From positions 1 through 41,470 of the forward strand of contig CAKQDH010000007.1 in the NCBI GenBank assembly GCA_934229385.1: 41,470 bases of DNA, read 5' to 3'. This DNA is from an uncultured Oenococcus sp. Its GTDB lineage: Bacteria; Bacillota; Bacilli; Lactobacillales; Lactobacillaceae. The notes under the pieces were generated by a model. That model had not been told where the DNA came from, ran no database searches, and was given only the letters and a program-made list of their open reading frames with translations. Below are positions 23,399 through 32,553 of the stretch, piece after piece (positions within the stretch are counted from its first letter, which is position 1; the number at the start of each line of letters is the position of its first letter). Made by a program: the position numbers and the translations under genes.

Positions 23399-25786
23399 AT
23401 GACAGATAAACAGAAATATTTTTATGATTTAGAAGTCTTACCAACGGCTTTTACTAAAACCAGCATTAATCAAGATAATAAGAAAATTATCATCGGATTA
23501 AACATTGATGGTGGATATGATAAAAAAACTTTACAGGTCAAATTGCAGACTTCCTACCCTCATTATCATATTGATTTGAGAGATTTTTCTAAAAAGGAAA
23601 ATTGGCAGTTTTTTTATCAGGTTTTTTTATTAAATAAAAATGAAAATGATTGGTTAGGTTGGAATAGTAAACGATATGACTTGCCTTTATTATGTACTAT
23701 TTTTGCTTTTATTAGTTTAGAAAAAAGTGTTCCTTCAACAAAGCAAATTCGTTTTTGGTCAGATGGAATTATTTCTAAAACCAAAAATATTTATCATTAT
23801 TGGAAATGGTTAAGCCAATCTACTGATGTAGATAAACGTTTTTCCAAGTTGACTAGGAATTATTATAATTATGCTTTAGCTTCTCAAAGGCATATTGATG
23901 TTTCTACTATTAATGAAAAGGGCGGTGATTTTAGCTCTTCTCGGGGCCGAATGTCAGGGGCTTTAAAAACTGTTTCCTCTTTTGCAGGTCTTTCAGTTTT
24001 AGAAGATGAGGTTACTCGAACTGATTTTAAAGATCCAAAAAGTGTTTTAAATCAAGTCAAATTGGGTTATTTAAAGAAAAATAAAGAACTGACTAGAAAA
24101 GGTTTAAAGAACCTTTTAATTTACAATATACGAGATGTTTTAAATACTCAGTTATTATTTTATAAACCTGAATATCAGGAAAATCTAAAGGTTAAAGATA
24201 TGATAAAAAGAGATTTTCCGTATTTACGAATTTCAAATCCTCATGCTAAAAATTATTATAAACAATTGCCTCGTGACGCAACTATGAGCCAAATTGCCGG
24301 CAAGCTGATACGAGGGAAGGACGATATTAAGTTAAAGGATAGTCCTGTGGTTAAGTTAGAATATCCATTTCCTGATGGTCATACACGAGATTTAATTGGA
24401 TATATGAAGAAACATGAACATCTAGTTTCTTTAGTTTATGATTTTTATAAACATTTTATTGGTAAAAATACAAGAAGTAAAAATGATACTCGTCAGTTAG
24501 TAAAGTCTAGTTTGACAGGTAAACAAGCATTGGTTGTCCCCTATATGACTAAAAAGAATCTTTCAACCAGTGCTTTTATTGGTTTATCAATTGGGGGAGC
24601 TCATGGAAGTTTGCTTTCTAATATAGCTGGCCATGAAATGACACCAAAATGGGTTAAAAATTTTGCTTTACAACATACAACAATTAAAAAATCTGCTGGG
24701 GTTACAGTTGATTTAAAAAATGTTGTCCATATTGATTTTGATAGTTTTTATCCTACTTTAAATATTAAATTTGGTACATATAAAATTGGGAAAATAGATC
24801 CCTACGCCAAATTACGAAGAAAAAGGCTTTCTATAAAAAAACAAATACCTGATGATCGAAATGTTTGGACAAAAAAAGATAATTTAAACTGGATGCGCCA
24901 AATTGGGCTTAAATTAGTTTTAAATGGGGCCACGGGAGCTTCTAATCAACATTTATTTTTTAGTGATTTGCCTTTGGATAATAAAATTCTTTCTATGAGG
25001 ATAACAGGCAATTTGCTCATTTATGCTTTAGGGCAGAGGTTTTCTGATCAAGGAGCTTTAATTGTTTCTAGTAATACTGATGGTATTTATATTGCAAATA
25101 TAGGTTTTGAAAAAGCTAAAAAGATTGGAGAGGCTTTTGGTAAAGAATATGGATTAGTTACTGAACCTGAAAATATTGAAAGGTTTGTTAATAAATCTAC
25201 TAACGAAAGAATTGAATTTGATAATGGCCATATTAATAAAATTAGTGGGAACCTGGCTCAATCCTTTACGCCTAGAGGAGAAAAATCTCGAGTTGATTTA
25301 ACCCATAAACTAAATTATCCTAGAGTTTCTGGCCAAGTAGTTTTAGATTATATTGCTAATAATAAAAACTGGTTAGAAGAACCTATAAACGATCGGCTTT
25401 TAAGTAAATCTATTTATAAATTTTATAATAATTTTCAACCTATTGACTGGGTTGTTACTACTGTAAGAGGGCATGGACAAAATGCTGGTAATTATTATTT
25501 AGATGGAAAAAAATTGCAAGATACAAACCGAATTATATTTTCTAAAAATGGGGGGCATTTTATTAAAAAAGTCAGGGGCAAAGAAAGGAAATTAACTAAT
25601 TTTACTAGCAATACTGTTAAGGTAATTAATCGTTCTGAAGAGCTAAATAATTTAGATAAATCTGTTATTAACTTGAAAGCTTATTTAGCATGGTCTAAAG
25701 AACTTTTAAAGCCTTGGTTACAAAAGGGAATGATTCCTGAACTTAAGCTTTTTCAAAATCAACAATTAGATTTAGGACTTGATTAA
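23399..25786 (+). CDS. Family B DNA polymerase with 3'-5' exonuclease domain, plasmid/phage type
   Basis: 795 residues. Proofreading motifs are complete: Exo I YDLEV with Asp10 and Glu12, Exo II GWNSKRYDLPLL with Asn89 and Asp94, Exo III YNIRDV with Tyr242 and Asp246. A glycine motif SIGGAHG (397-403) links to the polymerase domain. Motif A is DFDSFYPTL with Asp446, motif B KLVLNGATG with Lys505 and Asn509, motif C SSNTDGIYI with Asp561. Canonical motif C is DTDS; here the first Asp is Asn559 and the Ser is Gly562, while the metal-binding second Asp is kept. Motifs A and B are only about 55 residues apart, leaving no room for the large TPR1 insertion of protein-primed enzymes. This is not a chromosomal replicase of firmicutes; plasmid, phage or pipolin-type (primer-independent) origin is likely. 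It appears intact. Confidence 0.9.
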   Translation: MTDKQKYFYDLEVLPTAFTKTSINQDNKKIIIGLNIDGGYDKKTLQVKLQTSYPHYHIDLRDFSKKENWQFFYQVFLLNKNENDWLGWNSKRYDLPLLCTIFAFISLEKSVPSTKQIRFWSDGIISKTKNIYHYWKWLSQSTDVDKRFSKLTRNYYNYALASQRHIDVSTINEKGGDFSSSRGRMSGALKTVSSFAGLSVLEDEVTRTDFKDPKSVLNQVKLGYLKKNKELTRKGLKNLLIYNIRDVLNTQLLFYKPEYQENLKVKDMIKRDFPYLRISNPHAKNYYKQLPRDATMSQIAGKLIRGKDDIKLKDSPVVKLEYPFPDGHTRDLIGYMKKHEHLVSLVYDFYKHFIGKNTRSKNDTRQLVKSSLTGKQALVVPYMTKKNLSTSAFIGLSIGGAHGSLLSNIAGHEMTPKWVKNFALQHTTIKKSAGVTVDLKNVVHIDFDSFYPTLNIKFGTYKIGKIDPYAKLRRKRLSIKKQIPDDRNVWTKKDNLNWMRQIGLKLVLNGATGASNQHLFFSDLPLDNKILSMRITGNLLIYALGQRFSDQGALIVSSNTDGIYIANIGFEKAKKIGEAFGKEYGLVTEPENIERFVNKSTNERIEFDNGHINKISGNLAQSFTPRGEKSRVDLTHKLNYPRVSGQVVLDYIANNKNWLEEPINDRLLSKSIYKFYNNFQPIDWVVTTVRGHGQNAGNYYLDGKKLQDTNRIIFSKNGGHFIKKVRGKERKLTNFTSNTVKVINRSEELNNLDKSVINLKAYLAWSKELLKPWLQKGMIPELKLFQNQQLDLGLD

Positions 25787-25810
25787 ACAAAAATTTTTAT
25801 GTTTATTGAT

Positions 25811-25839
25811 TTGACTTTTTTATAAAAAAAATATAGAGT
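25811..25839 (+). promoter_or_regulatory. Promoter of the methionine operon
   Basis: TTGACT at 25811-25816, 17 bases, then TAGAGT at 25834-25839; TATAGA two bases earlier is an alternative -10 box. It directly precedes the T-box leader. Confidence 0.55.
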
Positions 25840-25867
25840 AACAATTAATTTAATTAATAAATCTACG

Positions 25868-26129
25868 AAAATAAATGTGAGAAGAAGAGTAGCAGGTAAA
25901 GACATTTTATAGAGAATCTGGATTGGTGGAAACAGATAATGTTGAATCTGTGAAGATGAGCTTTGAAAGCAGTTGGTTTGTTTACGCAGGTCAAACGGTA
26001 GGAACCGTTAACTTCCCGGGTATTTATATAGTACCGTTGAGGCATTATTTGACTATAATGCAAAAAAGGGTGGCACCGTGAAGCATTCACCCCTTTGTTT
26101 AGAACAAACAAGGGGTGGATGCTTTTTTT
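25868..26129 (+). promoter_or_regulatory. T-box riboswitch, methionine specifier
   Basis: A complete T-box leader. The stem I side has GAAGAGTAG early, the AGAGAATCTGGATTGG distal part, and the specifier region GTGAAGATGAGC (near 25950-25965), where the codon at the usual place reads ATG (Met). The T-box itself is AGGGTGGCACCGTGA (26067-26082). The competing terminator runs from GCATTCACCCCTTTG (26083) to CAAGGGGTGGATGC and a run of seven T ending at 26129. Uncharged tRNA-Met would pair with the specifier and the T-box and let transcription enter the downstream methionine genes. Confidence 0.93.
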
Positions 26130-26175
26130 ATTTTAAAATTTCGTGGGTTAATAATATTTGTAAAGGAGATTAGGG

Positions 26176-27333
26176 ATGGTAAAACAAGCTTTTAAACAAA
26201 CTGAAGTTGGAGTAAATTTTCCTTTTCATTATGATATTGTAGGTAGTTTCTTAAGACCGAACTTATTGAAAAAGTCTTATATAGCTTTTGATCAAAAAAA
26301 GATAAACAGGGAAAATTTTACGAAAATAAAACGACTGGCAGTAAAAAAATTAGTAAGAAAGGAAGCTAAATTAGGTCTTAAAGCTATAACAGATGGTGAA
26401 TTTAACCGCAAGAATTTCTTTTTAGATTTTCTATCTGGTTTGAAGGGTGTTCGGACAATTCCAAATAGTTTTAGGTTAAATTTTAATGGCACTCAATTGG
26501 TTGGAGATGGAATAAAATTATCTGGTAAATTAACATATAATCCTTATCATCCTTTTTTTAAAGATTTTAGCCTTTTAAATAGCCTAGCTCCTAAGTCTTC
26601 TATATCAAAAATTACCATCCCTTCACCCACACCAATCTTATTTGTTGGCCCTTTTGCGGTGATTAAAAATATTTTGGAGTTTTATACTAACAGGAAAGAT
26701 TATATAAAAGATGTTATTCAAACTTATAGAAAAACAATTCTTCATTTTTATAAGCTAGGCGCTCGTTATATTCAATTGGATGATCCATGGTTATTAGGTC
26801 TAACTTTCGGATTTAATAATTATCAAAATCAAGAAAAAAAACAAGCTAAAACAAGATCTTTAGCTAAGGATATTATTTTTGTTATTAAGCACATTTTATA
26901 TAAATTACCGAGAGACTTAATAATTACGACCCATATTTGTCGCGGAAATTTTCGATCTTCATCTTTAGGTGGGGGAACTTATAGCTCTATTGTTAAATAT
27001 GTAAAGCAGCTTCCTTATGATGGCTTTTTCCTAGAATATGATAATTTAAAACAAGATGGTAATTTTGCTCCTCTGGCCCAAATTTATCAAAGCCAACCTA
27101 AAGCTCATTTGATTCTAGGATTAATTAGTTCTAAATTTCCTAATTTAGAAAACAAAACCGAGATTAAAAAGGAAATTAAACAAGCAACTCATTACGTCCC
27201 TCTGAAAAATTTAGCTTTATCACCTCAATGTGGTTTTGCTTCGACAGCAGAAGGCAATAAACTGACTGAAAAGCAGCAATGGGATAAATTAAAGCTAATG
27301 GTTGATGTTGCTCAAGAAATTTGGAAAGAATAA
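26176..27333 (+). CDS. Cobalamin-independent methionine synthase-like protein (MetE C-terminal domain, YxjG type)
   Basis: 385 residues, corresponding to the catalytic C-terminal half of MetE only. The zinc ligands are visible: His253 and Cys255 in THICRGNF, Glu287 in FLEYDN and Cys352 in LSPQCGF. ITDGEFNRKNFFLDF near residue 71 and the LDDPW motif (201-205) are family marks. It would transfer a methyl group to homocysteine; the methyl donor of this short group is not settled from sequence. AAGGAG precedes the ATG. It is the first gene behind the Met T-box and 22 bases before metA, so operon membership is firm. Confidence 0.88.
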   Translation: MVKQAFKQTEVGVNFPFHYDIVGSFLRPNLLKKSYIAFDQKKINRENFTKIKRLAVKKLVRKEAKLGLKAITDGEFNRKNFFLDFLSGLKGVRTIPNSFRLNFNGTQLVGDGIKLSGKLTYNPYHPFFKDFSLLNSLAPKSSISKITIPSPTPILFVGPFAVIKNILEFYTNRKDYIKDVIQTYRKTILHFYKLGARYIQLDDPWLLGLTFGFNNYQNQEKKQAKTRSLAKDIIFVIKHILYKLPRDLIITTHICRGNFRSSSLGGGTYSSIVKYVKQLPYDGFFLEYDNLKQDGNFAPLAQIYQSQPKAHLILGLISSKFPNLENKTEIKKEIKQATHYVPLKNLALSPQCGFASTAEGNKLTEKQQWDKLKLMVDVAQEIWKE

Positions 27334-27355
27334 TTTTTAATTAAGGAAATATCGA

Positions 27356-28228
27356 ATGACAGCAAATGCAGTTAATGGATTTTTACATACAGAAAGAAAA
27401 TGGATTAACAAAAATATTATCTCTCCATTTTCAATTTTAGTTTTAAATTTAATGCCAACAAGAAAAAAGACTGAACTACAGTTTCTATCAGCTTTTAATA
27501 ATTTAGGTTATGATGTAAAAATAACTTTTATGTATGCTTGTACTCACCATTTTAAGGGGATTTCAAAAGATAAAGTTCAGAAAAATTATGTTTGTTTTAA
27601 AAAAATAAAGAAACAAACTTTTGATGGACTAATTATAACAGGAGCCCCTGTAGAAAAAATTCCTTTTAAAGAAGTAGATTATTGGCAAGAGTTAAAGAAG
27701 ATTATGGAGTGGGCTCAAGCCCATGTAAAGCAAAAGCTGTATGAATGTTGGGCTGCTCAAGCAGGACTCTTTTATCATTTTGGGATTCGAAAAAGTTTGT
27801 TGCCATTTAAAGTTTCTGGAATATTTACCGCAGATAAGATAAAAAATAATTCTTTTCTTATTAATAAATTAGATGCGGGGGGATTATTGCGGATGCCGCA
27901 ATCTCGGTTTACCAAAATCATTCTCAATAAAGATCATCTTCCTGGTGATTTAGATATTATAGTAGATTCTTCTCAAGTTGGTCCAATGATACTTTTTTCA
28001 AAAAATAAGCATACGATTTATATTACTGGCCATCCTGAATATGGTAAAAATACCTTAGCTCAAGAATATGATCGAGACCAAAAAAAGAATTTACCAATTT
28101 CTCCTCCCCTTAATTATTTTATGGAGAAGAAAACAAAAAAAATTAATTTTTCTTGGCAAGATTCAGCGAAAAAAATTTATCAAAATTGGCTTGATTTAAT
28201 AGCTGATAAAAAATTAGTAAGAGGTTAA
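27356..28228 (+). CDS. metA: Homoserine O-acetyltransferase (MetA family)
   Basis: 290 residues, slightly shorter than the usual 300 or so. It acylates homoserine in the first committed step to methionine. The nucleophile is Cys131 in [16 protein letters not shown] and the His/Glu partners are His226 and Glu228 in [22 protein letters not shown] (30-44) is a family signature. The specificity position in [15 protein letters not shown] is Glu100, which in characterised MetA enzymes goes with acetyl-CoA rather than succinyl-CoA; this fits the MetY-type sulfhydrylase gene downstream. AAGGAAA precedes the ATG. Confidence 0.93.
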   Translation: MTANAVNGFLHTERKWINKNIISPFSILVLNLMPTRKKTELQFLSAFNNLGYDVKITFMYACTHHFKGISKDKVQKNYVCFKKIKKQTFDGLIITGAPVEKIPFKEVDYWQELKKIMEWAQAHVKQKLYECWAAQAGLFYHFGIRKSLLPFKVSGIFTADKIKNNSFLINKLDAGGLLRMPQSRFTKIILNKDHLPGDLDIIVDSSQVGPMILFSKNKHTIYITGHPEYGKNTLAQEYDRDQKKNLPISPPLNYFMEKKTKKINFSWQDSAKKIYQNWLDLIADKKLVRG

Positions 28229-28233
28229 ATATT

Positions 28234-29514
28234 ATGGCTAAAAAAAATAATTTACATTTTGAAACATTACAAGTTCATGCAGGACAAAAGGTTGATGAGA
28301 CAGGATCTAGAGCGGTCCCTATTTATCAAACTACTTCTTATGTGTTTAAAAATGCTAAACAAGCGGCTGATCGTTTCGGTTTAAAAGAACCCGGAAATAT
28401 TTATACACGTCTAACGAATCCTACTACCGATGTTGTGGATAAGCGAGTAGCTGCTTTAGAAAATGGAACAGCTGGTTTAACTTTGGCCACGGGCGCAGCT
28501 GCAATTACGGCAACGATTTTAAATGTTGCTGATAAAGGTGACGAAATTGTTTCAGCTAGTACTCTTTATGGAGGAACCTATAATTTATTTAGTGTTACTC
28601 TACCTAAATTGGGTATTAAGACGAATTTTGTAGATTCTGACGATCCGAAAAATTTTGAGAAAGAAATAAATGAGCATACTAAAGCTCTTTATTTAGAAAG
28701 TATTGGAAATCCAGATATTAATTTAGCTGATTTTGAGGCTATTGCCAAAATAGCTCATAAGCATGGCTTAATTTTAATCGTTGACAACACTTTTGCTACA
28801 CCTTATCTTTTTCGACCAATAGATTATGGGGCTGATGTGGTGGTCCATTCGGCTACTAAATTTATTGGCGGACATGGAACCACTATGGGTGGTGTAATCG
28901 TTGAAAGTGGTAAATTTGATTGGAAAGCTAGTGGTCGTTATCCTAGTTTTACTACTCCCGACCCTCAGTATAGTGGTTTAGTTTTTGCTGATCTTGGAGG
29001 CAGTGCTTTTACTAGCAAAGTTCGTTCAGAAACTTTAAGAGATCTAGGTGCCGCTATTAGTCCGTTTAATTCTTTTTTGCTTCTTCAAGGATTAGAGTCT
29101 CTTTCCCTTAGAGTGAAAAAGCACGTAGAAAACGCCGAAAAAGTGGTAGCTTTTCTTCATTCTCACCCTAAAGTTGCTTGGATTAATTATCCTAATCTTA
29201 AAGATAGTAAATATTATAGTTTGTCGAAAAAATATTTCCCTAAAGGGGTTGGTTCTATTTTTACTTTAGGCCTTAAAGGTGGTGAAGAAGCTGGTAAAAA
29301 ATTAATTGAAAATTTAAAATTATTTTCTTTATTGGCAAATGTAGGAGATGCTAAATCCTTAATCATTCATCCAGCTTCAACTACACATGCTCAGCTCAAT
29401 ACAAAGGAACTTAAAGCAGCTGGAATTACTCCAGATTTAATTAGAATTTCTATAGGTATTGAGAATGCTGATGATTTAATAGCTGATTTAAAACAAGCTT
29501 TAGATAAAATTTAA
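28234..29514 (+). CDS. metY: O-acetylhomoserine sulfhydrylase
   Basis: 426 residues, the length of MetY (gamma-synthase CysE-type enzymes are near 380). A PLP enzyme of the Cys/Met metabolism family: Lys209 in [16 protein letters not shown] binds PLP, and [20 protein letters not shown] (57-76) and [12 protein letters not shown] (184-195) are signatures. It makes homocysteine directly from O-acetylhomoserine and sulfide. The gene starts 6 bases after metA, so the two are co-transcribed and probably translationally coupled. Confidence 0.95.
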   Translation: MAKKNNLHFETLQVHAGQKVDETGSRAVPIYQTTSYVFKNAKQAADRFGLKEPGNIYTRLTNPTTDVVDKRVAALENGTAGLTLATGAAAITATILNVADKGDEIVSASTLYGGTYNLFSVTLPKLGIKTNFVDSDDPKNFEKEINEHTKALYLESIGNPDINLADFEAIAKIAHKHGLILIVDNTFATPYLFRPIDYGADVVVHSATKFIGGHGTTMGGVIVESGKFDWKASGRYPSFTTPDPQYSGLVFADLGGSAFTSKVRSETLRDLGAAISPFNSFLLLQGLESLSLRVKKHVENAEKVVAFLHSHPKVAWINYPNLKDSKYYSLSKKYFPKGVGSIFTLGLKGGEEAGKKLIENLKLFSLLANVGDAKSLIIHPASTTHAQLNTKELKAAGITPDLIRISIGIENADDLIADLKQALDKI

Positions 29515-29614
29515 GAGACTGAATTTAAGATTTTTATCTGTTTAAATTTTTATTAAAAAAAGTATAAAGGATTTAATAATAATTGGCTTTCTGGAAAAAA
29601 TAGAGGCTAAGATT

Positions 29615-30850
29615 ATGAATATTGCACTATTAGGCTTTGGAACGGTAGGCAAGGGTGTTTTTAATATCTTAAAAAGAAATAAAACAGATCATTTTAATCT
29701 AAAATATATTTTGATAAAAAAATATAAAAAAAAATTTTTATCAGAAATGACCAGTAATATTAAGGATATTTTGCAAGACCCAGAACTAAATATTGTTATT
29801 GAAGTTATGGGTGGACTAGAACTAGCTCATACTTATATTTTAGAAGCTTTAAGACATAGAAAAAATGTTATTACGGCTAATAAGGCAGTGATTGCTCTTT
29901 ATTTAAAAGAGTTTAACTCGGTAGCTTATCAAAATCATGTAAAATTTTATTTTGAATCTAGTGTTGGCGGGGGGATACCTTGGATTCAAGGTCTAGAGAG
30001 AGCTTTACGTATTGATAAAATAAGAAAAATTCAGGGGATTTTTAATGGGACTAGTAATTTTATCTTGGATCAAATGAAATTTAATAAGCAAACTTTTTCT
30101 GAAGTTTTGACCAAAGCTCAAAAACTGGGTTATGCAGAAAAAGATCCTAGTTCTGATATTGAGGGTTTTGATATTGCAAATAAACTTTGTATCAACATTG
30201 ATATTGCTTATAATATTTTTTTACCCCCTCAAAAAAAATTACCTATTTCTGGTATTCAAAACGTTTCTTTAGAGGATATTAGTTTTTTTCAAAAATTAGG
30301 TTTAGTGATTAAATTAGTAGGCAAAAGTAAACGGATTGGTGATAAATTTGATTATGCTGTAGAGCCGACATTATTTGCTCCCAATACTTTAGAAGCTAAT
30401 ACTTTTGATAATTATAATTTGATTACTCTGTCAGGAAAAACAATAGGAAATCTTAGATTTGTTGGTCAGGGAGCTGGCCAGTTGCCAACAGCTAATGCTG
30501 TTATTCAAGATGCTTTAGATATTTTTCAACATAAAAATCATCTTAAAAGAAATTTTCAATCTTCCCTATCTTTTAATCCCAATTTGATTAAAAAAAATTA
30601 TTTGTTAAAAACTAAAGTTGACCCTCGTTTTTTGCCTGGGTTTTTTGCTAACTTTTTAGGAAGATATTTCCTGTTTAAGGATACTTCTACAGAAGATATG
30701 CATAAACTTTTACAAAATATTTTACCTTATGATTCCCAGGCATTTATAGCTTGTTTTAATTCCGAGGATTTAAATTTTAATAATAGTAGAAAACAAGAAA
30801 ATAGGCATAAGATTTTTCAAATTATTAATAAAACGGCTAGTTTAAAGTAG
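29615..30850 (+). CDS. hom: Homoserine dehydrogenase
   Basis: 411 residues. The NAD(P) motif is GFGTVGKGVFNIL (7-19); ANKAVIAL (about 90-97), FNGTSNFILDQM and YAEKDPSSDIEGFDIANKL are signatures of the catalytic domain. It reduces aspartate semialdehyde to homoserine, the substrate of MetA. The C-terminal part (about 330-411) is shorter and more divergent than the ACT regulatory domain of many homologues, so feedback control by threonine may differ. It lies 100 bases after metY with GAGGC before the ATG and no terminator in between, so it is probably part of the T-box operon. Aspartokinase and asd are not in the window. Confidence 0.93.
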   Translation: MNIALLGFGTVGKGVFNILKRNKTDHFNLKYILIKKYKKKFLSEMTSNIKDILQDPELNIVIEVMGGLELAHTYILEALRHRKNVITANKAVIALYLKEFNSVAYQNHVKFYFESSVGGGIPWIQGLERALRIDKIRKIQGIFNGTSNFILDQMKFNKQTFSEVLTKAQKLGYAEKDPSSDIEGFDIANKLCINIDIAYNIFLPPQKKLPISGIQNVSLEDISFFQKLGLVIKLVGKSKRIGDKFDYAVEPTLFAPNTLEANTFDNYNLITLSGKTIGNLRFVGQGAGQLPTANAVIQDALDIFQHKNHLKRNFQSSLSFNPNLIKKNYLLKTKVDPRFLPGFFANFLGRYFLFKDTSTEDMHKLLQNILPYDSQAFIACFNSEDLNFNNSRKQENRHKIFQIINKTASLK

Positions 30851-30927
30851 CTAACAAAATAATACTGGAAAAAATAGCTTTTTTATTTAATTTATTTTTA
30901 ATTTAATTAATTTAAAGAAAGGAAAAA

Positions 30928-31698
30928 ATGACAAAATTAGCAATTGTAACTGGAGCGGGACAAGGAATTGGAGAAGGAATTGCTTATCGTCTAGCCCAAG
31001 ATAATTATGCTATTGCTGTAGCTGATATAAATATCGCTAGTGCTAAAAAGGTTGCACAAAAATTAATTGAAGCTGGTAAATCTGCCAAAGCTTACTACGT
31101 GGATGTCGCTAATCGTAAAGAAATTTTTCGGTTGATTCAATCTGCAGTTAGTGATTTAGGAGAATTAGATGCCTTTATAAATAATGCTGGTGTAGCTTTT
31201 ATTGCTTCGATTAAAAATTCTAAACCCCAGCAAGTTAATAGATTATTTGATGTTAATATAAAGGGTACTTACTGGGGAATTCAAGCTGCTAGTGAGCAAT
31301 TTAGAAAACAAGGGCATGGAGGGCATATTGTTAATGCTGGTTCATTAGCTGGTGTACAAGCTTCTGCTCTTCAAAGCGCTTATTCAGCTTCGAAATTTGC
31401 CGTTCGTGGATTAACTCAATCGGCTGCAAAAGAATTAGCTAAAGATAAAATTACCGTAAATGCTTATAATCCAGGTGTAGTACGGACACCGTTAAGAGAT
31501 ATGATAGATGAAAAAACTGCTCCTATTAATAAAGTTTCAATTTCTCAACAACAGAAAAATGTATTAAAGGAAATTTCTTTAGGGAAAGAAGCGTCCCCTA
31601 AAGATGTTGCTAACGTTGTAGCTTGGTTTGTTTCCCCTTCTGCTAGTTATGTCACTGGTCAGTCGCTTTTAGTAGATGGAGGAATGGTTTTCCAATAA
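30928..31698 (+). CDS. butA: Acetoin (diacetyl) reductase, SDR family
   Basis: 256 residues, a classical short-chain dehydrogenase. The cofactor motif is TGAGQGIG (8-15), followed by Asp33 typical of NAD preference. The catalytic triad is Ser139, Tyr152 and Lys156 (YSASK). NNAGVA (85-90) and NPGVVRTPL are present; the segment RDMIDEKTAPINKVS matches acetoin reductases. It interconverts diacetyl, acetoin and butanediol, acting as an NADH sink. AAAGGAAA precedes the ATG. Confidence 0.9.
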   Translation: MTKLAIVTGAGQGIGEGIAYRLAQDNYAIAVADINIASAKKVAQKLIEAGKSAKAYYVDVANRKEIFRLIQSAVSDLGELDAFINNAGVAFIASIKNSKPQQVNRLFDVNIKGTYWGIQAASEQFRKQGHGGHIVNAGSLAGVQASALQSAYSASKFAVRGLTQSAAKELAKDKITVNAYNPGVVRTPLRDMIDEKTAPINKVSISQQQKNVLKEISLGKEASPKDVANVVAWFVSPSASYVTGQSLLVDGGMVFQ

Positions 31699-31729
31699 TT
31701 TATTTTTTATGTTTTTTTGAAGGGGAAAG

Positions 31730-32374
31730 TTATTGAAATTTATGATCTAATTTAGTAGCTAGGAAACTATGGGTAAATTGTAAATTATTTCGTAGGTATT
31801 TTTTTCCAAAATTATCTATTAAACCATGAAAATCTTGAGCTTTGAGGTAGGAAAAATTATTAGGTAGTTTTACTTGTTTTTTAAGTTGTGTATAAGAATT
31901 TGTGTTTTGGTAACCTAAATGTTGAAATAACCTTCTGGTATAAGAATCAGCAATAAAAACAGGTTGATTAAAAATATAAAGTAAAAAGGTATCAGCGGTT
32001 TCTTGCCCTATTCCTGGAAGAGATAAAATTTGGGTACGTAGACATTTTTTATTAGTTTTCCAGATTTGTTTGTATTTCCAATTTCTTTTGTTAAACCACT
32101 GAAAGGTTGCCAAAATGGCTTTAGATTTATTTTTATAAAAGCCACTAGACCTTATAATTTTCATAAGTTTTGCTTGAGAAAAAGAAAGTATTTTTTGAGG
32201 GTCAAGATGAGTTTTAGCTTTAAGGTTTTGGAGAGCTTTATCAGCATTAGACCAGTTAGTATTTTGTACTAAAATGGCCCCAAGGATAATTTCGCGTTTT
32301 GAATCTGCTGGCCACCATCCTGAAGGGCCTAAGTTTATAAAAAGAGTTTTATAAAGCCAGTTTAAATCGATCAA
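31730..32374 (-). CDS. HhH-GPD DNA glycosylase, MagIII-like (3-methyladenine type)
   Basis: 214 residues of the endonuclease III superfamily. The helix-hairpin-helix is LPGIGQETADTFLLY, with the catalytic Asp in VFIADSYTRR (about 135-144). The Lys that gives endonuclease III its lyase activity is replaced by Glu in GIGQETA, and no iron-sulfur Cys cluster follows. With the ILGAILVQNTNW start and the C-terminal DFHGLIDNFGKKYL this matches monofunctional glycosylases of the MagIII kind, which remove alkylated bases. The start is TTG at 32374 with AAAGGA upstream. Confidence 0.85.
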   Translation of the reverse strand: MIDLNWLYKTLFINLGPSGWWPADSKREIILGAILVQNTNWSNADKALQNLKAKTHLDPQKILSFSQAKLMKIIRSSGFYKNKSKAILATFQWFNKRNWKYKQIWKTNKKCLRTQILSLPGIGQETADTFLLYIFNQPVFIADSYTRRLFQHLGYQNTNSYTQLKKQVKLPNNFSYLKAQDFHGLIDNFGKKYLRNNLQFTHSFLATKLDHKFQ

Positions 32375-32553
32375 CTAAAATTCCTTTCAAATATGCATTT
32401 TTTTATTAAAAAATTATTTTTATTTTAAAGGATTTCACAAAAAATTTTTAGTTCTTGTTTTGCTTTGAAAGAAGGGCAAACGAGAACTATTTTTTTGTCC
32501 ATTAAAAAATTTAAAAATCTAAAAATACTTAAATTATTAAACGTAATCATTTT

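Noticed and set aside
23399..25786. Protein-primed (phi29-type) DNA polymerase
   Set aside because: The 55-residue distance between motifs A and B leaves no space for the TPR1 insertion, and no terminal protein gene is adjacent.
25863..26111. 82-codon open frame on the minus strand
   Set aside because: It is the reverse strand of the Met T-box leader; its apparent Cys/His-rich protein is an accident of the T-box stems.
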